A DNA stretch of 14,670 nucleotides from assembly GCA_002402245.1 (NCBI GenBank), contig NVVP01000033.1:9416-24085 (forward strand). The letters are read 5' to 3'. A program made the translations under genes and the position numbers. This document shows positions 1-7,501 of this stretch, piece after piece. How positions within the stretch are numbered: the stretch's first letter is position 1; every line of letters starts with the position of its first letter. Under the pieces are notes generated by a model, which saw nothing but the letters and a program-made list of their open reading frames with translations, had not been told where the DNA came from and ran no database searches. Source of the DNA: Gammaproteobacteria bacterium. Lineage in GTDB: Bacteria > Pseudomonadota > Gammaproteobacteria > Nitrosococcales > Methylophagaceae.

Positions 1-198
1 GTTGAATTTATTGCTTTTTACCAAGATGAAGGTATTGGCCAATTACATGAAAAATCACAGTTCATTAAAGAGAGTGCACAGTGGTTTTATCTTGATGGTG
101 AGCAATTAGCCCCGATCAAACTAGGCCGTAATGAACTCTGTTTTTGCGGCAGTGGTAACAAGTTTAAGAAATGTCATGAGAATAGTAACAGCGCTTAA
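1..198 (+). CDS. YchJ-family SEC-C motif protein, 3' end only
   Basis: The reading frame is open from base 1 to a TAA at 196-198, giving the last 65 residues of a protein whose start lies outside the window. It ends in a SEC-C motif, CFCGSGNKFKKCH, a small zinc-binding module. The preceding part (VEFIAFYQDE, then a QWFYLDGE segment and GRNELCFCGSG) matches the C-terminal layout of the YchJ/UPF0225 family, in which a second SEC-C motif and an NTF2-like domain normally lie upstream. Function in this family is poorly defined. The gene converges on the minus-strand YqhA-family gene with only 23 bases between them and no visible terminator hairpin. The family call is fairly secure; the symbol is left blank because most of the protein is missing. 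Confidence 0.8.
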   Translation, partial: VEFIAFYQDEGIGQLHEKSQFIKESAQWFYLDGEQLAPIKLGRNELCFCGSGNKFKKCHENSNSA

Positions 199-221
199 AG
201 CTATTCCTTTCCTCTTTTAAA

Positions 222-734
222 CTAGTGCTCTTCTTTATGAGTTAGATAAAGCGTCAAACCAATCAAGGCAATACCCGCTGACAATGCAAGTAAATCTAAC
301 GGAGTATGAAATTCCATACTGATTGCATGCTCAAAGAAATTAACAATCAAAATCATTAATATCACTCGGCCAAGACGTGTTTTTAAATCATCTAAACTAT
401 GAATGGCAAGCACTGAAGGGTTTTCTGAATTTTCTGCTTGCTCTATTTTACTAATAAAAAGCTCATACAGACCTAATGAGAATATAAGTAAAACAGTAGC
501 TAGTAAATAACCATCAATAATTTCGACTACATGAGTGACGGTTGCAGTTCTAAATTCAGAACGTGCTTCACCGACCAAATCAGGCGAAAGATATTCCCCT
601 AAATGAGCCAGCATAAAATAAGCATCTACCGTCGCAATATAAAACATTGCAAACGCGACCACCAGACTCACCAAAACAGCTGATAATACTGAGAAACGAC
701 TATTCCATAATATACTTTCGAATATTTTTTCCAT
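222..734 (-). CDS. YqhA-family (UPF0114) inner-membrane protein
   Basis: This 170-residue protein has four hydrophobic segments, at roughly residues 14-37, 68-92, 121-138 and 145-165. The acidic/polar loop between segments two and three carries the stretch SLDDLKTRLGRVI, and a HVVEIIDGYLLATVLL segment lies before it. This layout and length match the UPF0114/YqhA family of integral membrane proteins, whose biochemical role is not established. It starts at ATG 734 with only a weak purine-rich stretch upstream (AAGAGAA), and lies 32 bases downstream of panD in the same direction. It is therefore probably the last gene of the pantothenate transcription unit. There is no sign of decay, and no functional link to panD is evident. 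Confidence 0.8.
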   Translation of the reverse strand: MEKIFESILWNSRFSVLSAVLVSLVVAFAMFYIATVDAYFMLAHLGEYLSPDLVGEARSEFRTATVTHVVEIIDGYLLATVLLIFSLGLYELFISKIEQAENSENPSVLAIHSLDDLKTRLGRVILMILIVNFFEHAISMEFHTPLDLLALSAGIALIGLTLYLTHKEEH

Positions 735-766
735 GCTAAATAGGTTCTCTTAAATTAGGTGATTAG

Positions 767-1147
767 TTAGGCTGCTTGCACTGGAATACTATGTCTAGTA
801 TTAATGATGTCATTCTTTTCATTTAAATAAACTAATGTGGGTTTAAAGTCTGCAACTTCTTTTTCATCCATTACCGAATAAGCGCAAATAATGATGCGAT
901 CACCAGGCGATGCTTTGTGCGCTGCGGCACCGTTTACAGAGATAATATTTGATCCTGCTTCTGCGCGAATTGCATAGGTGGTAAACCGTTCACCATTAGC
1001 TACATTATAGATTTGAATCTGCTCATACTCATGTATACCAGCAGCATCTAATAAGTGGCTATCTATCGCACATGAGCCTTCGTACTCTAGTTCAGAGTGG
1101 GTGACACAGGCGCGATGTAGTTTAGTTTTTAATAAAGTCAGTTGCAT
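767..1147 (-). CDS. panD: aspartate 1-decarboxylase (pyruvoyl proenzyme)
   Basis: PanD converts L-aspartate to beta-alanine, the second substrate of pantothenate synthetase. The self-cleavage motif YEGSCAID is present: cleavage between Gly24 and Ser25 generates the pyruvoyl cofactor. Lys9, Arg54 and Tyr58 fall at the known active-site positions. That numbering holds only if translation begins at the ATG at 1147 (MQLTLLKTKLHR), giving 126 residues, the family's usual size. A TTG at 1156 would add three residues and has no better ribosome binding site. The gene follows panC by 52 bases on the same strand. No PanM/PanZ maturation factor is visible in the window, so the processing partner, if any, is unknown. 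Confidence 0.96.
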   Translation of the reverse strand: MQLTLLKTKLHRACVTHSELEYEGSCAIDSHLLDAAGIHEYEQIQIYNVANGERFTTYAIRAEAGSNIISVNGAAAHKASPGDRIIICAYSVMDEKEVADFKPTLVYLNEKNDIINTRHSIPVQAA

Positions 1148-1199
1148 GTACGGCAAATTCAGTAATTGAGAACGCGGTATTATCGCTTTTTAGCTGAAA

Positions 1200-2051
1200 T
1201 CAAGCAAGATCACAGGTGATATTATCTATCAATCTTGCCTTTCCTAAACGCGCTGCAACTAAAATTACCAGTGATTTATCCTGCCTATCAGCTCGATCTA
1301 AATCTTCAGTGCGTCGGATATCAAGGTACTCAGCTACAAAACCTAATTCAGTTAATGCTGACATAGCCTGCTGCTGTATTAAATCAAAGCTATCTACAGA
1401 TAATTCAATTCTCGCTTTTACATCTTGTAATATGCGGTATAAATGAGCCGCATGGCTGCGCTGCTCACTCGTTAAGTATTGATTGCGAGAGCTCATTGCC
1501 AAACCATTGTCTTCACGTAAGGTAGGCCCTGAGACAATCTGAGTACTTAAATTTAGTTCGGTCGCCATCCTGTTGATTAAACTAAGTTGTTGGTAATCTT
1601 TTTCACCAAATATGGCCCAATCAGCCTGAACTATATTTAAAAACTTAGCCACTACTGTTGCTACACCATCAAAATGACCCGGACGGTTTAAACCGCATAG
1701 CTTGTCATCCATATTAGGCACACTAATAGTAGTGTGAACATCCATGCCATTAGGGTACATAACATTAGCGCTAGGTGTAAAAACCACATCACAATCATGA
1801 TCTAATAATAGCGTCATATCCGCATCTAAGGTGCGAGGATACGCATTCAGATCTGCTTTATCATCAAACTGTAATGGATTAACAAAAATACTCACAATGA
1901 CCTTGTCAGCTAATTGTTTTGCTTTCTCAAGCAGCGACAAATGACCTAAGTGAAGGTTGCCCATTGTCGGTACAAATGCAATGGTTTTATTCTGTTGCCG
2001 CCATTTTTTTACTTGTGTTTGTAATGTTGATATTTGCTCAAACTGATGCAT
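1200..2051 (-). CDS. panC: pantothenate synthetase (pantoate-beta-alanine ligase)
   Basis: PanC condenses pantoate with beta-alanine using ATP, through a pantoyl-adenylate, in the cytoplasm. The 283-residue protein has the nucleotidyl-transferase HxGH motif in PTMGNLHLGH (residues 28-37), FVNPLQF (56-62) for pantoate binding, GEKDYQQL (149-156), and REDNGLAMSSRN (179-190), which contains the KMSKS-equivalent loop. The ATG at 2051 shares one base with the TAA stop of panB (TAATG), and AGAG lies just upstream inside panB, so translation is probably coupled. With panB before it and panD after it, the window holds the full branch from ketoisovalerate and aspartate to pantothenate except PanE or another ketopantoate reductase. 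Confidence 0.98.
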   Translation of the reverse strand: MHQFEQISTLQTQVKKWRQQNKTIAFVPTMGNLHLGHLSLLEKAKQLADKVIVSIFVNPLQFDDKADLNAYPRTLDADMTLLLDHDCDVVFTPSANVMYPNGMDVHTTISVPNMDDKLCGLNRPGHFDGVATVVAKFLNIVQADWAIFGEKDYQQLSLINRMATELNLSTQIVSGPTLREDNGLAMSSRNQYLTSEQRSHAAHLYRILQDVKARIELSVDSFDLIQQQAMSALTELGFVAEYLDIRRTEDLDRADRQDKSLVILVAARLGKARLIDNITCDLA

Positions 2052-2845
2052 TAATAGTTTTGCTCTAATGTAGGAAATTCACTCGACTTTACCTTATCCA
2101 CATAAAGTGCGACTGCATCAGAAATATTACCGGTGTCGGCTAAGAAATCATGACTAAAGCGTGGCCGCCTGCCTTTGCTTATGCCTAACATGTCATACAA
2201 TACCAATACTTGACCATCACAATCAGAACCCGCACCAATGCCAATAACGGGAATATCAACAGCCTCTGTCACTCGCTTACCTAATTCAGCGGGCACGCAT
2301 TCTAACACCAACATATCAGCACCTGCTGCTTCTACACGTTTAGCATCATCAATTAACTGCATTGCACCGTCTGTATCACGTCCCTGCACACGATAACCGC
2401 CTAAGCGATGCACTGATTGCGGCAGTAAACCTAAATGGGCACAGACAGGAATTCCTCGCTCGGTAAGCTGTTGGATAATATCAACTACCACCTCACCACC
2501 TTCAAGTTTCACCATATGAGCACCACCATCAGCCATTAGGCGTGCTGCATTATTAATAGCCTGCTCACAGTTGGCGTAGCTCATAAAAGGCATATCAGCA
2601 ATGACAAACACCGTCTCACTGCCACGAATTACATTACGCGTGTGATAAACCATATCGTCGACACTAACAGGCAAGGTACTTTCTTGACCTTGAATGACCA
2701 TACCTAATGAATCACCGACTAAGATTACATCAATTCCAGATTGCTCTAGTACATGACTAAAACTAGCATCATAAGCTGTCAACATGACTATTTTGTCATG
2801 TTCTGCTTTCATCTTACGTAATTTAGTTAAATTGACTCGGCTCAT
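2051..2845 (-). CDS. panB: 3-methyl-2-oxobutanoate hydroxymethyltransferase
   Basis: PanB transfers a one-carbon group from 5,10-methylene-tetrahydrofolate to alpha-ketoisovalerate, making ketopantoate. The 264-residue length is typical. The conserved pieces are present: MLTAYDASFS (21-30), the metal ligand Asp45 in VGDSLGM, Asp84 in IADMPF, Lys113 in MVKLEGG, AHLGLLPQSVHRLGGYRVQG (136-155) and the catalytic Glu182 in LVLECVP, followed by IGIGAGSDCDGQVLV. The ATG at 2845 overlaps the TGA of the upstream kinase gene in an ATGA junction and has a purine-rich AGAAGAGAA leader, so it is likely coupled to it. Its folate cofactor makes the proximity of folK metabolically reasonable. Confidence 0.98.
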   Translation of the reverse strand: MSRVNLTKLRKMKAEHDKIVMLTAYDASFSHVLEQSGIDVILVGDSLGMVIQGQESTLPVSVDDMVYHTRNVIRGSETVFVIADMPFMSYANCEQAINNAARLMADGGAHMVKLEGGEVVVDIIQQLTERGIPVCAHLGLLPQSVHRLGGYRVQGRDTDGAMQLIDDAKRVEAAGADMLVLECVPAELGKRVTEAVDIPVIGIGAGSDCDGQVLVLYDMLGISKGRRPRFSHDFLADTGNISDAVALYVDKVKSSEFPTLEQNY

Positions 2846-3504
2846 TTTCTCTTCTCTTTTTCAGGCAGTGGATTGTAATATTGCTTGCCACTTTTTATTG
2901 CCATAATTTGTTCTAATAAATTCTGATAATCTTGCTCGCTATTAACCAAATCAAGCTGTTCAGCATTAACGATTAATAACGGTGAATCATTATAATAATG
3001 GAAAAAATCGGCATAACTTTCAGTCAATTTTTTCAAATAAGCATCTTCAATTCTCTGCTCATAAGCAATTCCACGCTGAGATACTCGGTTTTTTAACACG
3101 GCCATTGGGGCTTGTAAATAAATAACTAAATCAGGTTTACGGTGTGCCATGGTCAGATTGTCATACACCATATTATATAAAGCCAATTCATCATCATCGA
3201 GGGTAATCTGAGCAAATAGACGGTCTTTTTCAACCATAAAATCTGCAATATGCCGATTACTAAATAAATCATCCTGTTGTAAAGTTTTGCTTAGCTTAAC
3301 TCGTTGCATTAAAAAGCATAGTTGAGTGGGCAAGGCTGATTGTTTAGGCTCTAAATAAAACTTTTCTAAAAAAGGATTATTCTCAGGTTGCTCTAATAAG
3401 GTTTTGGCCGAAAAACTTTCTGCTAAACGGTTAACTAGATGTGTTTTACCTACGCCGATAGGACCTTCAACAACAATATATTGGTGTGATAATTGTTCAG
3501 ACAT
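2842..3504 (-). CDS. deoxynucleoside kinase family protein
   Basis: This is a 220-residue P-loop protein with GPIGVGKT at residues 14-21, an EQPENNPFLEKFY segment (38-50) that resembles the substrate-binding region of the dCK/dGK/TK2 family, PDLVIYLQAP (124-133) and an arginine-containing lid region ending in RIEDAYL (151-157). The family phosphorylates deoxynucleosides in nucleotide salvage; the exact substrate cannot be read from the sequence. Kinases of this type are regularly found between folK and panB in gammaproteobacteria, which supports the call. The gene begins three bases after the folK stop and ends in an ATGA overlap with panB. No key P-loop residue is missing. Confidence 0.88.
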   Translation of the reverse strand: MSEQLSHQYIVVEGPIGVGKTHLVNRLAESFSAKTLLEQPENNPFLEKFYLEPKQSALPTQLCFLMQRVKLSKTLQQDDLFSNRHIADFMVEKDRLFAQITLDDDELALYNMVYDNLTMAHRKPDLVIYLQAPMAVLKNRVSQRGIAYEQRIEDAYLKKLTESYADFFHYYNDSPLLIVNAEQLDLVNSEQDYQNLLEQIMAIKSGKQYYNPLPEKEKRK

Positions 3505-3507
3505 AAC

Positions 3508-3987
3508 TTAACTCAAACGCTTTAATTGATTGATGGGACATTGTTGTAGCAAGATCTCCATACTGGCTAATGTCGGTATAGATAAATTAGGCGCAATTTC
3601 AGCCAAAGGATAAAGCACAAATTCACGTGAGGCTACGCCCGGGTGCGGTACCGTTAAACGCTCATCAGCCAAAGTTTCATTGGCATAAACCAATAAATCT
3701 AAATCTATGGTCCGCTCACCCCAGTGACGTAAACGTATACGTCCCTGCTCTTGCTCTATTTGTTGTAATTTATCTAATAACTCATGGGGAGATAATGATG
3801 TTTCAACTTCAACCACGGCATTAATATAATCTGGTTGATCTTGTGGCCCCATCGGTGGGCTTGCATAACGCGATGAGCTTATTACAACACTTATATTATT
3901 AATCGCATCCAATGCTGTAATTGCAGAGTCAATTTGAGCAATAGGATCAGATAGATTACTCCCTAGTCCAATATAAATACCTTTCAT
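3508..3987 (-). CDS. folK: 2-amino-4-hydroxy-6-hydroxymethyldihydropteridine diphosphokinase
   Basis: FolK (HPPK) transfers pyrophosphate from ATP to 6-hydroxymethyl-dihydropterin in folate synthesis. The 159 residues include the N-terminal IYIGLGSNLSDP (4-14), SSRYASPPMGPQDQPDYINAVVEVET (38-63, read as one block with the substrate-contacting Pro/Gln-rich loop), the HPPK signature RHWGERTIDLDLLVYA (87-102) with the two metal-binding aspartates of DLDLL, and VPHPGVASREFVLYPLAEIAP (113-133). The ATG at 3987 shares its first base with the TAA of pcnB, and GAGTG lies a few bases upstream, so translational coupling is likely. This gene order is common in gammaproteobacteria. Confidence 0.97.
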   Translation of the reverse strand: MKGIYIGLGSNLSDPIAQIDSAITALDAINNISVVISSSRYASPPMGPQDQPDYINAVVEVETSLSPHELLDKLQQIEQEQGRIRLRHWGERTIDLDLLVYANETLADERLTVPHPGVASREFVLYPLAEIAPNLSIPTLASMEILLQQCPINQLKRLS

Positions 3988-5360
3988 TATTCACTCTTTT
4001 CAACAGGTTTCTTACGGCGACGGCGAGGTTTACGCTTGGCCTTTGTTTTAGTCGGTGACGTTAATTGATTCACCATAGTTTGCTGTTCAGATTCATCGGC
4101 AAACTGAAATACAGTCCACCATTCAGCTAGCTCTGTTAATGGCTCACCTGATTCTGCACGTAATAATAAAAAGTCATACGCAGCTCTAAATTTTGGATGT
4201 GTTAATAGTCTAAAAGCACGCTTGCCTCTACGCATTTCTAAACGGGGCTGCAAAGTCCAAATATCACGCGTCATTACAGTAAATCGTTTGGGAATAGCCA
4301 CACGGGTAACTTGCGTTAAAATCACATCTGTCACAGCACGTTGTAATGCCGGAATAGGCGGTATATTTCGCTCTTTATTTTGCTGCCAAAGCTGTCGAGT
4401 AGGTTCCCAAAGGATCGCCGCAAACAAAAAGGCAGGTGTTACGGTCTTGCCTTCATCGATACGTTTATCGGTATTTTCCAACGCCTTCATTAATAAGGTG
4501 CGAGGATAATCATCTTGCTCAGTATGTAAGACCTTATCTGTTTGAGGAAATAGATGCTCAAACACATGATAATGACAAAGTAACTCATGTGTTACCGCAG
4601 CATTGCCACTTAGGTATAATTTTAACGATTCTTCAAACAGGCGAGCAGCTGGAATATCAGATAATAATTTAGCACATTGAGGAATTAACTTTTCTGTTTC
4701 AGGATCAAGCTTTAAGCCAAGTTTACCCACAAAACGAACTGCTCTTAACATCCGGACTGGATCTTCTCGATAACGTGTTTCAACATCACCAATAAGCTTA
4801 ATAACACCTGATTTTAAATCGCCAATACCGCCAGTGTAATCAATGATAGAGAAATCACGAATATTGTAATACAAAGCATTAATGGTAAAGTCACGCCGCC
4901 ACGCATCTTGTTCCATGGTGCCGTAGACATTATCACGCATGATTCGACCGGCACCATCCACATCTATTTCTGCTTGAGGCGGCGCTCGGAATGTAGCGAC
5001 TTCAATAATCTCACGGCCATGGCGAACATGAACAAGCTTAAATCGTCGTCCGATTAACTGACTACGGCGAAATACTTTATGAACTTGTTCGGGTGTAGCG
5101 TTGGTGGTGATATCAAAGTCTTTCGGTTCATGACCTAATAATAGGTCGCGAACACAGCCGCCAACTAAGTAGGATTCATAACCGGCTTCTTTTAATCCAT
5201 ACAAAACATGTAATGCGGCTGCACTAATTTGTTTGCGTGAAATAGTGTGTTCTGAACGAGGAATTATTAATGCTTCAGAAACATTATCATCTAGTCCTCG
5301 GCCTCGAATTCGCGGTTTCTTTTTAGCAAACCGATCAAATATTTTATTTAAAGATAGCAT
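3987..5360 (-). CDS. pcnB: poly(A) polymerase I
   Basis: PcnB adds 3' poly(A) tails to RNA and so promotes RNA decay. The class II nucleotidyltransferase core is clear: LVGGCVRDLLLG (65-76), the metal-binding DFD at 81-83, RRDFTINALYY (155-165) and the RNA/ATP-binding DPVRMLRAVRF (200-210). The 457-residue length and the lysine/arginine-rich C-terminal tail (about 440-454) separate it from the shorter CCA-adding enzymes and fit bacterial PAP I. The N-terminal basic stretch KKKPRIRGRGLD is also usual for the family. The ATG at 5360 is preceded by AGGG at good spacing. An 88-base gap separates it from sufT, so this may be the first gene of its own transcript running on into folK and the pan genes. 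Confidence 0.95.
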   Translation of the reverse strand: MLSLNKIFDRFAKKKPRIRGRGLDDNVSEALIIPRSEHTISRKQISAAALHVLYGLKEAGYESYLVGGCVRDLLLGHEPKDFDITTNATPEQVHKVFRRSQLIGRRFKLVHVRHGREIIEVATFRAPPQAEIDVDGAGRIMRDNVYGTMEQDAWRRDFTINALYYNIRDFSIIDYTGGIGDLKSGVIKLIGDVETRYREDPVRMLRAVRFVGKLGLKLDPETEKLIPQCAKLLSDIPAARLFEESLKLYLSGNAAVTHELLCHYHVFEHLFPQTDKVLHTEQDDYPRTLLMKALENTDKRIDEGKTVTPAFLFAAILWEPTRQLWQQNKERNIPPIPALQRAVTDVILTQVTRVAIPKRFTVMTRDIWTLQPRLEMRRGKRAFRLLTHPKFRAAYDFLLLRAESGEPLTELAEWWTVFQFADESEQQTMVNQLTSPTKTKAKRKPRRRRKKPVEKSE

Positions 5361-5384
5361 AGCGCCCTATCATATCATGCTTAG

Positions 5385-5412
5385 CTTATCGTCTATACCC
5401 GTTATCATTCAA
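5385..5412 (-). promoter_or_regulatory. weak promoter candidate upstream of pcnB
   Basis: Reading the minus strand, TTGAAT (5407-5412, four of six matches to the -35 consensus) and GATAAG (5385-5390, four of six to the -10 consensus) are separated by 16 bases in the sufT-pcnB gap. It is the best pair I can see there, but AT-rich DNA gives such pairs by chance. It matters because this is the largest gap inside the long minus-strand gene run. Confidence 0.25.
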
Positions 5413-5419
5413 GATACCT

Positions 5420-5444
5420 ATTTCCATCTAGTTCAGATGAAAAT
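5420..5444 (-). repeat. stem-loop (inverted repeat) between sufT and pcnB
   Basis: Arms of ten bases (ATTTTCATCT and AGATGGAAAT on the minus strand) enclose a five-base GAACT loop. As RNA they pair throughout with one G-U wobble, and one further T-A pair can be added outside. It lies just after the sufT stop codon. No run of T follows on either strand, so it is not a classical intrinsic terminator; it could be an attenuating or mRNA-stabilising hairpin, or a single copy of a REP-like element. Confidence 0.55.
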
Positions 5445-5448
5445 AACT

Positions 5449-5769
5449 TTAAAACATACCTAATTGTAATTTAGCCGCTTCGCCCATCATGTCTTTTGTC
5501 CATGTTGGTTCCCACACTATTTCAACTTTAACTTCATTTACGGTACAAATTGTAGCTATTTTCTCTTCAATTTCTCCTGGAAACGTCTGGGCTACTGGGC
5601 AACCCGGTGCAGTTAAGGTCATTTTAATATCAATATCAAAGGTATCACTCACTTCAATGTCATAAATCAAACCAAGTTCATAAATATTAACTGGAATTTC
5701 AGGGTCAAAGATGGTCTTTAACATCTCAATCACATCGTCTTTAATTTCTTGTTTGTTTTCATCATTCAT
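5449..5769 (-). CDS. sufT: SufT-like MIP18/DUF59 Fe-S assembly factor
   Basis: This 106-residue single-domain protein carries the DUF59/MIP18 hallmarks DPEIPVNIYELGLIYDI (22-38) and LTAPGCP (52-58), the latter holding the conserved cysteine at residue 57. Proteins of this family act as auxiliary factors in Fe-S cluster maturation, and the copy encoded in suf operons is called SufT. It lies nine bases downstream of sufU in the same direction as the last SUF gene before the 88-base gap, which supports a role in carrying clusters or aiding their delivery. The start at ATG 5769 has only a weak ribosome binding site, so coupling to sufU is plausible. It lacks the P-loop ATPase domain that ApbC/Mrp-type relatives carry. 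Confidence 0.9.
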   Translation of the reverse strand: MNDENKQEIKDDVIEMLKTIFDPEIPVNIYELGLIYDIEVSDTFDIDIKMTLTAPGCPVAQTFPGEIEEKIATICTVNEVKVEIVWEPTWTKDMMGEAAKLQLGMF

Positions 5770-5778
5770 AACTAGGCT

Positions 5779-6231
5779 CTATTCTGTTGTTATTGAAATA
5801 TCATGGTCACTATCCATCGCTGCGTGCATGGTATGCCATGATAAAGTAGCGCATTTTACTCGAGTAGGAAACTCTTTCACGCCGCCTAAGACTTCAAGTT
5901 TTCCTAATGCACTATGGTCAAATTCTTCGCCAGTTAACTGCTTATGCATCTGCTGATAAATATGTTCAGCTTCTGGCAGTGTTTTTCCTTTTAAAGACTC
6001 GGTCATCAATGAGGCAGAGGCAACTGAAATAGCACAGCCACTACCTTGAAAACTGACATCAGCAATAGTATCGCCGTCTAGTTTTAAAAACACCACTAAA
6101 GTATCGCCGCACAATGGGTTATTGCCATGAGCTAAATGATTAGCATCTTCCATTTCACGAAAATTACGTGGTTTCTTATTGTGGTCCATTATCACTTGTT
6201 GATAAAGGTCCCTTAAATCAGCTGAACTCAT
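5779..6231 (-). CDS. sufU: SufU-type Fe-S cluster assembly protein
   Basis: SufU is a NifU/IscU-like protein that accepts sulfur from SufS and may also act as a scaffold. In this 150-residue protein Cys41 and Asp43 (LCGDTL), Cys66 (GSGCAIS) and Cys127 (VKCATLSW) match the zinc/cluster ligands known for Bacillus SufU. The spacing between the second and third cysteine (61 residues) is about 18 longer than in IscU, which is the SufU hallmark. The ATG at 6231 overlaps the sufS stop in an ATGA junction, with AGGA nine bases upstream inside sufS. No SufE gene is present nearby, so SufU is the likely sulfur acceptor for SufS here. Confidence 0.93.
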   Translation of the reverse strand: MSSADLRDLYQQVIMDHNKKPRNFREMEDANHLAHGNNPLCGDTLVVFLKLDGDTIADVSFQGSGCAISVASASLMTESLKGKTLPEAEHIYQQMHKQLTGEEFDHSALGKLEVLGGVKEFPTRVKCATLSWHTMHAAMDSDHDISITTE

Positions 6232-7445
6232 GCAAATAATTCCTGTACTTTCTTAATGCCTAAAACCAAGGCATCAACTTCTTCCATTGTATTATAAAAC
6301 GCAAATGAAGCGCGTGCTGTTGCCGGGATACCAAAGTATTGCATCACAGGTTGAGCACAATGATGCCCGGTGCGGATAGCAATTCCCTGCTGATCAAAAA
6401 TAGTCCCCACATCATGAGGATGAACACCGTCAATCATAAAGGATAAAACACTGGCTTTTTCTTTGGCGGTACCAATTATTTTAACACCCCCCATAGCGGT
6501 TACTTTCTCAGTCGCGGCCACTAATAAATCATGTTCATAAGCCGCGATATTAGCCATACCAATAGACAGCATATAATCAATAGCAACGCCTAAACCAATT
6601 GCTCCAGCGATGTTCGGTGTGCCCGCTTCAAACTTATAAGGTAATTCATTATATTGAGTTTTCTCAAAGCTGACCGAAAGAATCATGTCTCCACCGCCCT
6701 GCCATGGAGGCATTGCTTCAAGTAATTCTTTTTTACCAAAAAGCACGCCAGTACCCGTTGGCGCAAACATTTTGTGACCAGAAAAGACATAAAAATCACA
6801 GTCTAAATCTTGTACATCAATTTCCATATGAGGAACAGCTTGAGCACCATCGATTAAAACAGGAATAGACTTCGCATGTGCTTTGTCGATCATACCTTTA
6901 ATAGGATTAATCGTACCTAATGCATTAGATACATGGCCCACCGCTAGAATTTTAGTTTTATCATTTAACAAGTCATCAAATGAAGACAGGTCTAATTCAC
7001 CTAAATCTGTCATTGGAATAATTTTTAAAATAGCACCCGTTTGTTCACACAGCATCTGCCAAGGAACAATATTAGCGTGATGTTCCATATGGCTAATAAG
7101 AATTTCATCACCCGCCTGTAACATCGGTCTAACAAAACTTTGTGCTACTAAATTAATAGCTTCTGTCGCACCGCGAACAAAGATAATTTCTTGCTCAGAT
7201 TGTGCATGAATAAAATCACGTACTTTTACTCGTGCACCTTCGTAAGCATCGGTCGCCAATTGGCTTAAACGGTGCACGCCACGGTGAATATTCGAGTTAT
7301 ATTCTAAATAATACTGTGAAACCGCATCAATTACTTGCCGTGGTTTTTGACTACTTGCTGCATTATCTAAATACACCAAGGGATAATCATTCACTTGTTG
7401 GTCAAGGATAGGAAAATCATGTCTAATTGATTCAATATCTAACAT
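6228..7445 (-). CDS. sufS: cysteine desulfurase SufS
   Basis: SufS is a PLP enzyme that removes sulfur from cysteine to leave a persulfide on its own catalytic cysteine, the sulfur source for Fe-S clusters. The 405-residue protein has YLDNAASSQKP (25-35), the HMEHHANIVPW segment (119-129), DGAQAVPH (199-206), the PLP-binding Lys225 in FSGHKMF, and the catalytic Cys363 in RTGHHCAQP. The K225/C363 positions and the short loop around the cysteine place it in the type II SufS/CsdA group. It follows sufD by 56 bases, the widest gap within the SUF genes, with no hairpin in it, and overlaps sufU by four bases. Confidence 0.97.
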   Translation of the reverse strand: MLDIESIRHDFPILDQQVNDYPLVYLDNAASSQKPRQVIDAVSQYYLEYNSNIHRGVHRLSQLATDAYEGARVKVRDFIHAQSEQEIIFVRGATEAINLVAQSFVRPMLQAGDEILISHMEHHANIVPWQMLCEQTGAILKIIPMTDLGELDLSSFDDLLNDKTKILAVGHVSNALGTINPIKGMIDKAHAKSIPVLIDGAQAVPHMEIDVQDLDCDFYVFSGHKMFAPTGTGVLFGKKELLEAMPPWQGGGDMILSVSFEKTQYNELPYKFEAGTPNIAGAIGLGVAIDYMLSIGMANIAAYEHDLLVAATEKVTAMGGVKIIGTAKEKASVLSFMIDGVHPHDVGTIFDQQGIAIRTGHHCAQPVMQYFGIPATARASFAFYNTMEEVDALVLGIKKVQELFA

Positions 7446-7501
7446 ATAGCCATACTCATTAAAGATAAAAAACAGAAAGTAGTGAACTTAAAACCAAGTA
7501 A

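Noticed and set aside
1148..1156. TTG at 1156 as the panD start.
   Set aside because: Counting from ATG 1147 puts Lys9, Ser25 and Tyr58 at their family positions; the TTG would shift them by three.
4222..4672. Open + strand frames opposite pcnB.
   Set aside because: They lie wholly within a well-conserved minus-strand gene, have no recognisable motifs and no ribosome binding site.
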